The notes under the pieces are model-generated. The model saw only the letters and a list, made by a program, of their open reading frames with translations, searched no databases and had not been told where the DNA came from. A stretch of 64,000 nt of DNA, taken from Yamagishiella unicocca (taxonomy: Eukaryota; Chlorophyta; Chlorophyceae; Chlamydomonadales; Volvocaceae). The DNA lies in assembly GCA_003116995.1 (NCBI GenBank), contig BDSL01000043.1, positions 186,001 through 250,000 of the forward strand, written 5' to 3'. Both the position numbers and the translations under genes were made by a program. Shown here one piece after another: positions 31,801 to 40,400 of this stretch (position 1 is the first letter of the stretch; each line of letters starts with the position of its first letter).

Positions 31801-34800
31801 GCAGGAGTTTGGCAGCGTTGGCCGCCACGAAGGGGTCGCCGTGAAGCGAGAACTCGTACACCGCCCCCGCCAGCGCGCCGCCCTCCAGCCCCTCGGCCGC
31901 GTCGCCCACCGCCGCCAGCAGCCGCATGCGGCGCAGCGGCTCCGCCAGCCAGCACACCAGCCGCCGCAGCGTCAGGAACTGGCCGCCGCCGCCACCGCTG
32001 GGCCCGTCGATGGGGTCCCCTGGGGGGGGTTCGAGGAAGACCCGTGGATGCGAGAAAAACCGTTTAGGAAAGACGTTTCGCCCGGGGGGCCGTGGCATAA
32101 AGACCGGTTACACGACATAGGTTTACTAGCTGGCGCGTTGTCTTCGGACACAAAGTTGGGGTGTTGGCGTGAGGTCGGGGTCGGCGCGTGGGTTCCTTGA
32201 GAGGGGGATCGATGGCGAGGGCTGACCATGGATCGAATCCCCCTCAGTGGGAACCCACATCGCATATTTGGGGAGGTGCGGCCGCAGCAGCAGGAAGAGC
32301 AGGAGGAGGGACGCGCGCGGAGGCTCGCTGCTGCACTTGTACCGGCCGTACTGCCGTAGTAGTGCGCAGGAATGCTGCGCCCAAGTTTTCTTTTTTTGTT
32401 GCTTACGGGTTTTCTTCCCCCCCCCTAAAAACAGGTCCTGCCCTCCGTTTCCTATGTCGTGTAACCGGGTATCCTCGCGCCGCCCCGCCCCCCCCCCCAC
32501 ACACACAAAGCTATCCAGTACGCGCCCATAACCAGGCGTCCGAAGACCATGCGCCAGCTATCATGCCTATGTCATGTAACCGGTCTTTATTGCCCCCCCC
32601 CCACACACACACACACGGTTGTTCTCACGTACGCGGGTCTTCCTTGCAACCCCCCCACACACACACACACACAAACATACACCGCCAAACGTACCCGGCG
32701 TGGGCAGCGGCAGTCCCGCCTGCGCCTCCAGCAGCGCCAGCAGGCGGTAGAAGTCGCCCACCTCGGCCGCCAGGGCGGCACCCAGAGCCTGGCGCACACT
32801 GGCCTGGCCGAGGCCGGTGCTGCCGGCGATGTGTTCGCGGACGCGCCTGGGCTCGCCGAGGGTGGGTGCGCGGGTGGGTGTGGGTGGGTGGGCGGGTGGG
32901 TGGGCGAAGGGAACCGTGGCGTGTGACGTGTTTTATGCCATATGACTTGGGGGTTGAGGAAACTGAAAGCTGGAAAGCACTGTTGATGTTCATGGGACAC
33001 GCCCGGTCGGCACGTCTCGCGAGAGCGCACGGAGGGAGGGGGCCACGCGCCGTCACGAAACGTGCACCGCCATACACACACGCCCCCCCCCACGTCCCCC
33101 GGGACCATACACGTCCCCCCGCATCACACACGTCCCCCCGCCACGTCGGTCACGTCGCTGGGCTGGGCTGCGATGTCGCCTCCTCCTTCTACTCATGCCT
33201 ACCGCCTCCCCCGCGCACCGTCCCTCACCTGAACAGCCACCCCAGCTCCGTCAGTCGGTCCAGAAGCATCGCCCTGCCGGGCCCCAGCCCAGCAGCCACC
33301 GTCAAGTCCGGCCGGAAGCCGGACACCAGGTCTCGAGCGACACCGCCGCCCGGGGGGCCGGGCACCCAGCCCACAGCCCGGCCCCGGACGCCTTGGGCGG
33401 CGTACAGCACGTCACGCACCAGGGAGGGCTCCGTGGTGGCCTGGTGCGGGGAAGGGGAAGGGGGGGTGGCGAGAAGACCCGGTTACTCGACATAGGAGAC
33501 GGAGGAGGGGGGGCTGGCGAGAAGACCCGGTTACTCGACCAGGGAAGTGGGGCTGGCGCACAGGTATCGGACACCTGGTCGCGTGGGCAGGGGGGCGAAG
33601 CGAGGGTCGCAGCGGGAAGGGGGGCTAAGCGGGGGTCGCTGCGGGAAGGGGGGCGAAGCGAGGGTCGCAGCGGGAAGGGGGGCTAAGCGGGGGTCGCTGC
33701 GGGAAGGGGGGCGAAGCGAGGGTCGCAGCGGGAAGGGGGGCTAAGCGGGGGTCGCTGCGGGAAGGGGAACGGCAGGTGGGGAGGTGGTGGTGTACTGGGA
33801 GGGGCGAATTGGGGGGAAGGGGGGCGAAAGGAGGGCTGCAATGTAGCGTGCTGAAGGCCGAAAAGGGTAGGCTGCGTCTGCGGGGCAAGCTGGGCCGCCG
33901 CGACCCTTCCGGCTGTTTTCACGGTCGCCCTTACCGCCCCACCCGCCCACCCACCCACCCTGCTAAGCCGCTATACGCACTTCTACGCCGCCCAAACGCT
34001 TCATTGGAGTCCATCACACCACCACCCACTACCACCACCCGGGCCGGGCCGGGGGGTCGTGTCCTCACCCCCATGCTGGCTCCAACCATCAGCGCGTCGG
34101 GCCCCGGGCCACCCGCAGCGCCGGAGACGGCCCGTCCGTACAGGTCAACGTCGCTGCCGCCCTGCAACGCAGTGGGGCACCGAGAAAACACGGCAGCAGG
34201 GGCAGCAACAGCAGCAGCAGCAACAGCAACAGCAGGGCCTCGCTCGGGCAAACATTCATTTCGCGGGAGGCGCGCCACGTGCCCATGGACTCCAAGAAGG
34301 CCGCTCAGGCCCGCTTCGGCAACCCTTGGTCGGCTGGCCCCTGCCCTCCGCAACGGCCCTGCAGCTTCCGCTGAGGCTCCTCCTGAATTGCGTGGGGAAG
34401 CTGATACCCCGTCACGATGCAGCCCTCCCGCACGACGCCCTGGCGGTGTTTGTTGTTGCGGCCGGCCCTTCCAAAATCCAAACCCACGCCGGCCGTTGGG
34501 ACGGCCTTAGTAAGGCCGCCAGATTGGACATGGAGCACAACCACCGCCGGGGGCTCTGTCAATCGGTGCCTGCCCGTCCCCCGTCTCTCCCGCCGCCTTG
34601 GCCCCGTCCCACACAACCCGCCGAGGGTCCAACACGTCGAGGATTCAACATGCCCAGGGTCTGAGGGCTTGGTTCCTCGGCGCCCTTCTCGGCCCCAGCC
34701 CCTTCCGCCGCCACCAGGTCTCATCCGCCCTAGCCACCCACCATCCGCCCCAGCCACCCACCATCAACGACGCCCTGCTGAACTCGTTGGACAGCGGGTC

Positions 34801-36033
34801 GTCCCCCATCTCCGAGGGCGTCACCACGCTGGTGGGCCGCACCAGCCCCGACCCCGCATACGAGGCGGCGGACGCAGGCCGCTGCGGCTGGGCACCACCG
34901 TTGTAGGAGTAGGGGCGCTGCTGCTGCTGCTGCTGGCCGGGGGCGGCGGAAGGCGCGTATGTCGGCGGAAGGCCCCCAAGCTGCAGGGACTGGGGGGGAA
35001 GGGCGGGAGCGAACGTGGTGAACCGGGGGCCGGGTACATAAAAGAGCCGGTAATTCGACATGGGGGGTGTAGCTGGCGTGCATAGCCTTCGGACCGGGGA
35101 GGGGCGGCGAGAAGACCCGGTTACACGGCATAGGAGACGGAGGGGGGCAGAGACTAGCTAGCGGACGGATTGGGGGAAACGGAGGGAGGGCAGAAACGAA
35201 GTAACGGAAGAGGGGGGTCGCGGGACGGCAGGGTGGTTTTGGGCGGTGTCCCCACGTCCCGGCGCACAAGCCCCCTACCTGCGTCTTCTGTATCCTCACC
35301 CCAGTTCTCCAGCGTGCATCTAAAACCGTCTGTTCTAAACGGTTTTTTCTCGCATCCACGAGTCTTCCTCAAAACCCTACCTGCGTCAGGCTGAAGGTGG
35401 GTGTCCCCCTGCCGCTGGCCCCCGAGCTGCCCTGCAGTCGCCCCTCCCGGTGCAGCTGCCGCAGCAGCAGCAGCAGCGAGGTGCGGAGCCGGGGAGCCAG
35501 ACCCGGCCGGCCGCCACCGGGACTCAGCCGGTTGCAGAGCTCGTTCAGCCTGGGCGTGGGGGCGGAGCGAGCGGCACGCGGGATGAGGTCAGGTGCTGAG
35601 ACCGAGGGTCAGGACAAGGGTTCATGGTTCCTAGGTTTGAAGGTTTGCGCCTAGCCCGTGCCCGATAAGAGGGGCAGGGGGCCAAGTGGGACGGCCTACG
35701 GCTGGGCTCACTTATCGAGCTTTCCCTTGTCAGCGCCAGCGGCCTCAAGGTCCTTCCGCAGGCCGTGAAGAAGTGCCGTGTCGTCACCGCCACCCTCCAG
35801 GTTGCTGCGCGCGTAAGCGGAGCTCCCCAATATGCCGGCCATCATCCTGCAGGGGGAAGAGCGATGACCGCAGTCGTTGGTACAGGCATTCGGATGCTGA
35901 GTTCGCGAATGGGTTCGCACCTGAGCAGATACACCTGGCGCTGCGAGACTTCATGCTCCGGTACACCCGCATTCGCCAGCGATGACGTAACCAGCCTGCT
36001 AAGGAGCCCGGGCACGTCGGCCTGGGATGCCAT
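25806..36033 (-). CDS. GCP3: Gamma-tubulin complex component 3 (GCP3/Spc98 family)
   Basis: GCP3 pairs with GCP2 and gamma-tubulin in the small complex that nucleates microtubules at basal bodies and spindle poles. Sixteen exons close in phase to 1061 aa: 35921-36033, 35712-35846, 35381-35549, 34762-34989, 34069-34161, 33229-33440, 32695-32846, 31796-32019, 31123-31524, 30521-30682, 29689-29965, 29064-29327, 28156-28274, 27211-27453, 26366-26641 and 25806-25922. Family blocks in order are EPSLVRDVLYAAQG, LTELGWLFR, FYRLLALLEAQ, LTLRRLVCWL, RWVLEGELDDPYNEFFV, GKAIHYLN, IRRYLLLGQGDWV, GWDVFSLYY, FATNLQYYIQFEVMEASW, DLDSLIAAHEAHLATLL and the C-terminal VRFLLARLDFS. The GRIP1 and GRIP2 domains are therefore complete. 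Additions relative to animal GCP3 are a Gln-rich N-terminal stretch, a poly-Gly run near exon 11 and Ala-rich inserts. A TATA-like box precedes the ATG. Many introns carry inverted-repeat ends. Confidence 0.95.
26270..26312 (+). repeat. Module D copy 1 (GCP3 intron 15)
   Basis: Contains GCCGTGGATTCGCGGATT followed by a CTTATCA and a long C-run. It shares the preceding CGCCCT(T/C)GG-T-GTC segment with the copies at 39271 and 51315. It lies in the first hundred bases of a GCP3 intron. Confidence 0.8.
28275..29063 (-). mobile_element. GCP3 intron 12: introner-like intron with inverted module A at both ends
   Basis: Read along the gene, the donor is followed by a G-rich tract, two copies of module A (GAGGAAGACCCGTGG, then ACCCGTGGATGTCCGG), module B (ACCCGGTTACTCGACGTAGG) and the tail TAGCTGGCGCATGG with CTTCGGACAT. 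The end before the acceptor is an inverted full-length module A of about 80 bp at 28286-28365, finishing in CTTCCTCGCAACCCCC as the pyrimidine tract. An inverted B was not found on the acceptor side. Confidence 0.65.
29745..29880. repeat. Poly-Gly coding run in GCP3 exon 11
   Basis: GGC/GGT/GGA codon repeats within the exon at 29689-29965 encode about 14 consecutive glycines, then a second short Gly run and an acidic EEDADDD stretch. The frame is kept, so this is coding low-complexity sequence, probably a flexible loop between GRIP domain helices. Confidence 0.8.
30054..30080. repeat. Short telomere-like repeat in GCP3 intron 10
   Basis: The plus strand reads TTTTGGGTTTTAGGGTTTTA, one and a half units of TTTTAGGG with a diverged neighbour. 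It resembles the cleaner array at 38121 but is too short to stand alone. Confidence 0.4.
30683..31122 (-). mobile_element. GCP3 intron 9: introner-like element with ~35-bp inverted ends
   Basis: This 440-nt intron carries GGTATGAGAGGAGACCCGTG, then GGTCGGCACTGAAAAG, at 30719-30757. The same sequence appears inverted (TTTCAGTGCCGACCCACGTG, then TCTCCCCTCATACC) at 31049-31082. The arms match over about 35 bp with a few changes and lie roughly 35-40 nt inside the acceptor and donor respectively. The arm defines module C, single copies of which occur in other introns. Confidence 0.75.
31653..31791 (+). repeat. Module A copies in GCP3 intron 8 (donor side)
   Basis: A 76-bp copy at 31653-31728 runs from TTCTCCAGCATGCATCT through CTCGCATCCACGGG to CGCAACCCC. 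A second partial copy ends in ACATCCACGGGTTTCCCTCG at 31747-31791, right next to the donor of exon 8. Relative to transcription both are in donor orientation. Confidence 0.8.
32020..32694 (-). mobile_element. GCP3 intron 7: introner-like element with long A+B inverted repeats
   Basis: The best-preserved example. Left arm (plus coordinates 32030-32152): TTCGAGGAAGACCCGTGG, ATGCGAGAAAAACCG, GCATAAAGACCGGTTACACG, ACATAGG, TAGCTGGCGCG, TCTTCGGACAC. Right arm (32518-32655) has the reverse complements in reverse order: GCGTCCGAAGACC, ATGCGCCAGCTA, CCTATGTCATGTAACCGGTC, TTTATTGCC, CGGTTGTTCTCACGTACGCG, GGTCTTCCTTGCAACCCC. The arms are 120-140 bp and leave ~365 bp between them without an open frame of note. 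The outer ends abut the G-rich or C-rich tract at each splice site. Confidence 0.8.
33441..34068 (-). mobile_element. GCP3 intron 5: two inverted B modules before the acceptor, plus a tandem array
   Basis: On the plus strand GAGAAGACCCGGTTACTCGA occurs at about 33471-33490 and again at about 33519-33538, both just inside the acceptor of exon 6. The second is followed by a degenerate tail (CTGGCGCACAGG, ATCGGACACC). No matching donor-side arm was found. The middle is filled by the array at 33589-33775. Confidence 0.55.
33589..33775. repeat. Tandem array of alternating ~33-bp half-units
   Basis: GGGGGGCGAAGCGAGGGTCG-CAGCGGGAA alternates with GGGGGGCTAAGCGGGGGTCG-CTGCGGGAA, giving a 66-bp higher-order unit about three times over. 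It lies in GCP3 intron 5 and generates long but meaningless open frames on both strands. Confidence 0.9.
34990..35380 (-). mobile_element. GCP3 intron 3: module A at the donor, inverted B modules at the acceptor
   Basis: Along the gene the donor runs straight into module A (GAGGAAGACTCGTGG, ATGCGAGAAAAAACCG, continuing to CTGGAGAACTGG; plus coordinates 35303-35376). Toward the acceptor are two inverted B copies (ATGCCGTGTAACCGGGTCTT near 35108-35132, and ATGTCGAATTACCGGCTCTT near 35040-35060) separated by the tail (GTCCGAAGGCTATGC, GCCAGCTACA). Confidence 0.65.
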
Positions 36034-36082
36034 TTTCACAATAACAGCCCGTGGATCTGACGCTTTTCCTCGAGTCTGCTCC

Positions 36083-36090
36083 TATATATT
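36083..36090 (-). promoter_or_regulatory. TATA-like box of GCP3
   Basis: The minus strand reads GAATATATAGG about 50 nt upstream of the ATG at 36033, a spacing like that of the phosphatase gene's box. Confidence 0.45.
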
Positions 36091-37438
36091 CGATATTTTC
36101 ATTGAAAGCTATATAACTAAAGTGTGAGGCATGAAGGCGAACGCATAGGACTTCTACCAAGTCAAAAAGGCGCGAACTGCCTAAGGCAAGCTATGGAAGT
36201 CCTTCGTCTGCTGTATGTGTAGGCCATATAACTTATGGTTAACTACTTTGAATCAGAGCAAGTTGGCAGGTCGTCGCGAACATGGTGTGAGGGAGGGTTC
36301 CAGCCCCCAGCTAGTGTCGTGCATGCCTATGGCCCGAAAGTCAGCCAGGTTCATCGGAGCGCTGTTTATTGGTCATACAAAAGCTCAAACGGCCAGCCGT
36401 GTTGCACTGTTACGTGTCCAGGTGTGGTGGACCCTGGTGGACCCCACCCCACAGGACCCCACCCGCTGGCACGACCGGTGCGGCCCACATCCGTGTCACC
36501 GCCTGTCATACATACGAACTACAACCAAGATCCCCTTGCCTACCGGCCCGCGCAACCTCGCTGACGCCTTAAACCCTCACAAAAGGATACAGACCTTAAT
36601 GTCGGGATAATAGTGTGGCCCCTCTGCCCCGTACCCGTATCGTGCCCGGTTGCCTGCACGGCCGATTTGCCTGCACCGGTCTGCCTGCACTGCTTGCGGA
36701 ACAAGCTGGGACCCGCTCGTGTCCCGCGCGCCCTTTCCATTCTCCTCTTCGCAGCGCAAGGGCTGCCGCGCAGTCACAGACGCTGAGATGCAGGCCGCTG
36801 ATGCGCTAGCGGCATACATCCAACCTATTGCAGCTGTCAGGGACTTGCCTCGGACCTTACAATGTTTTTTTTTGAAAAACTGGATTAGCAAATGGAAATG
36901 GAACGCTCGCGTCATCATCGTCCAAGCACTCCGTATGAGCCTCGGCCCCATCACCCTTGCGGTGCGCCGTTCGGCGCCATCCAGGGCCTCGCCTCCGACG
37001 CATAAAGCCCTCGACTCGACGCACCGAGCCTTCCAAGAGGCCACCCTGGGGTGCCTGTCCTCGCCCGCTCCCACGCCACCATGCCGACCCACATTAGCAG
37101 CTGCTGCCGGATAAGGTAGCGTGTAACTGTGCTCCCGTCACCACGGTAGGTGCAACCTACTACACGGACAGCGAGCGCAGCTGAACGCCGCCATGATGCG
37201 ATAACGGGCGCGCACCTCCGCCCCTCCCGGGACGTGCCCTGACGAATACGTACACCTGCACCGCACCGTCTGCGACTCACGTGGTCACAAACGTTACGAG
37301 CACATGAATCCACGAGGCCAACAACCCATTCCTTAGCACCCGGGAATTTCCTTAGCACCCGGCCATTCCCAACCACACCATCCATCGGTGCCGCCATCGC
37401 GACTTCATTACCTAACACCCTACCGCACCAACACGCCG
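36091..37438. other. Promoter region of GCP3 and 3' UTR of RFT1
   Basis: GCP3 and RFT1 are on the same strand, head to tail, 1.4 kb apart. No exon was supported between them. The open frames seen here on both strands have no domain and no usable splice context. No repeat of note was found. Confidence 0.4.
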
Positions 37439-40400
37439 CTAATCCTCCTTAATCGCCCCGCTGGCGCTGGCGCTAGCAGCAGCCGCAGCCGCAGCCGCAG
37501 CCGCAGCCTCATCGTGGGCTCTGTGACGGCGCCGCCGCCGCATCTCCACCACCTGCCGCAGCGCGGCCCGCTCCGTGCGCGCCATAAGGCCCAGCAACGC
37601 CGCCAGCAGTACGACACCCACCGCCACGTGCGCGGCGGCGCGGCGCAGGAAGGCGCGCGGCGGCGTGGCGGCGCCGGTGCCCGGCGCCACCAGCAGCGTG
37701 TGGTTGGAGGCGGCGGCGGCGGCGGCGGCGACGGCGAAGGCGGCCAGGGTGGCGGGGGCTGGGAGCAGGTCGCGGCGGAGGTTGAAGGTGGGAAGCCGGC
37801 GGAAAAAGTGCCGGATGCACCTGGGTGGGCCGGGAGGGGAGGGGGACCAACCCGTTGGTCGGCACTTAAGAAAACATAGCAGATTAGGAAACGGCGAGGG
37901 ATGGAAATGGGAGGGGAGGCGAGGAGAGGGGAGGATCGTTATAAAGGTTGCCTCGGTGAACTGTGGCTTTGGGAGGAAAGGGGTTGGAAGCTGGGGGTAG
38001 GCAATATGGTACGTGTTTTCGTCCCTCCCCTCGTTGCCGCGTTCCGGTAACTGTTGGGCGTTTGGGCCCCATAAGCCCCTCCACAGCCTCTCACCCTGGA
38101 GCTATGCTAGGTGGGGCGGGCCCTAAAACCCTAAAACCCTAAAACCCTTTCCTCAACTCCCCCCCCGCTTGCCCCACCAGGCTGAGTACGCAATCCGGAG
38201 CAGCATGTTGACTGAGTCAGCCGCCACCAGCCCCAGCGCGCCGTACTGTCGTACCAGCGCCACGCACACCGCCAGGTGCGCCCCGCTGAAGACCAGCAGC
38301 AGCGCATTGGACTGCTGCAACCCGCGGGCATCCAGTACGGCATGTACGAACGCCTCGCAGATGCCTGGCGGCCGTGGGAGGGGGGAGGCGGAGGGGGACG
38401 GGGGCGGGTTAGCGAGGAAACCCGCAGATCGGCAGGTCCGTAGGCGGAGAGGGGAGGGGGTTAGGCCGGGAGCTGACGTCAGCGTCAGCGGGCAATGCGG
38501 GCGTGTACGGCACCACGTGGGCGGCAGTTTCAAAGACGGCAGGGCCTGAGGAGCGGTGCCGTACCGTTGAGCGCCAGCAGCAGCACATACACGCTGTACG
38601 CCGCCAGCACCGCCGGCGCCTCCGTCTCGCTCCACCGCACGCCGTACACCAGCCGCAGCAGCACATAGCTGTACGACGGGCCGAACGCCGCCGCCAGCAG
38701 CCCCAGCACCGTCACCGCCTTCACCATGGGCGACAGCGCCCGCGCCAGCGGCGCCAGCCGCGACCCGGATCCGGAATCCGGCCCGCCTCCGCCGTCGGCG
38801 CCCGCGCTTTTAGGGCCCCCAGCAGGTGGTGCTGCCGCCGCCTTGGCCTCCGCCGCCTCCGCCGCCTTGGCCTCCGCTCCCCACGCAGAGAAGGCAACGA
38901 AGGCGGCCTCCTCTAGCGGCTGGAACAGCGTCCGCACCAGCAGGCTGCCCAGGTTGGAGACCAGGCCGAACACGCCCTGTACGGCGGGGTACGACGCGTA
39001 CGACATTGATGTCGTTGACGTGGCGCGGCCGCCACGGCTGCAGGCGGTGTGCCGCATCCAGCCGCACGCCCCTCACCACACATGAGATGAAACACGGCGC
39101 AGTCGGCTCCAGCAGCTGGTCCCCGAACCCTCCTGCCCCTCCCCTCTCTGCCCCCACACGATTTTCCTCTCATACCCCCCCTACGTTGCCTTATCACCTT
39201 GACACTACGATTCAGCAGCGCCCCCGGCCCGTCTACGCGCCTCCTGTCTCTTCTGGACCACCACCTTAATCGCCCTTGGTTTGTCGGCCGTGGATTCGCG
39301 GGTTATCTTTCATCCCCCCTCCCACCCCCGCACCCGCACACCTGGTTCACGGCGCTCTGCAAGGTCGCTAACACCACCTTGGACCCCTCCGCCAGGGCTA
39401 GCTTCTCGACCTGTGGCCGGTAGGGAAAGGAGTCGTGAAGGGAGTGGGAGTCGTAAAGGCGTTGCCAGGCTGCGAACGCCGTTGTGAAGGTGGGGTTGCG
39501 GTTGGAATTGTTGAAGGCGGGACGCGGCACATGGGGGCATAGGCAGGAGGCGAGGTAGATGGCGTCGGACTGGCGCATGGCTCGTCCGTGCCGTCCATGA
39601 CGCCCAGGAGAGGATGAGAATCTGACTGATGGCGGCGGCGCAGCCCGCCCCATGCCGACCGAAGGGGTATTGCGAGAGCTATAAGAACGTGCGGTACCGA
39701 GAGAGCTGTACGACCAGGCGGTATTGTCAGAGCTGTACGACCACGCCTGCTCGGAAGCCAATCCCCCCGGGCGAGCAGGAGCCGCCAGGTCGGGGAGCTT
39801 TGCATGCGAGTGTGCTGGCCGCGGAGCGAGCAAGCAGCAATGAGTTTCGGAGCTTGCTGGTGGCGGAGCGGGCGCCATGTATTTCGGAGCGGCTACTAAT
39901 ACTGGAGTTGTTTAAAGCTTCCGCTTTAAACAACCCCTGTATTAGTAGTGGCGCAGCAGGCGCCATGTGTTTCGGAGCTTGCGGGCTGTGGAGCACAGGC
40001 GCGCCTCTTACCGCCTGCAGCGTGAAGAGCCCCGAGGTTCCCAGCACCTGCCGTTCCAGGGGGGTCCAGGGAGACAACCAGCCGCCGTAGACCGCCGCGG
40101 GAGCCTTCCCCGCAGCTGGCACGGCGCGCCGGGCGGTGGTGGCGGCGGCGGCGGCGACGGCGGATGCGTCGTCGGCACTGGTGGCGCCCTGGGGCCGTTA
40201 GGGGTGAGGAGGGCGGAGGAAAGTGCTGGGCATTGAGAGGACGCATTTGGGTCGGTGGCTGGGTGATTTCGCCGGTGGATTTGGTTGGTGATTCGCTTGG
40301 CTTGGGTTGGGTGGGTGGCAGCAGCCGCTCCGCCTCCTAGCTCACCGCCTTGTGGCTCCTAGCCAGCAGCCGCAGCCCCACCACCCAGTAGCCCGCAAGC

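Noticed and set aside
31054..32067. 337-codon open frame on the plus strand
   Set aside because: It is antisense to GCP3 exons 8 and 9, which carry strongly conserved GRIP domain motifs in the other strand.
32188..33495. 435-codon open frame on the plus strand
   Set aside because: It overlaps GCP3 exons 6 and 7 in antisense and crosses introner arms and (CA)n runs. It is a shadow of GC-rich sequence.
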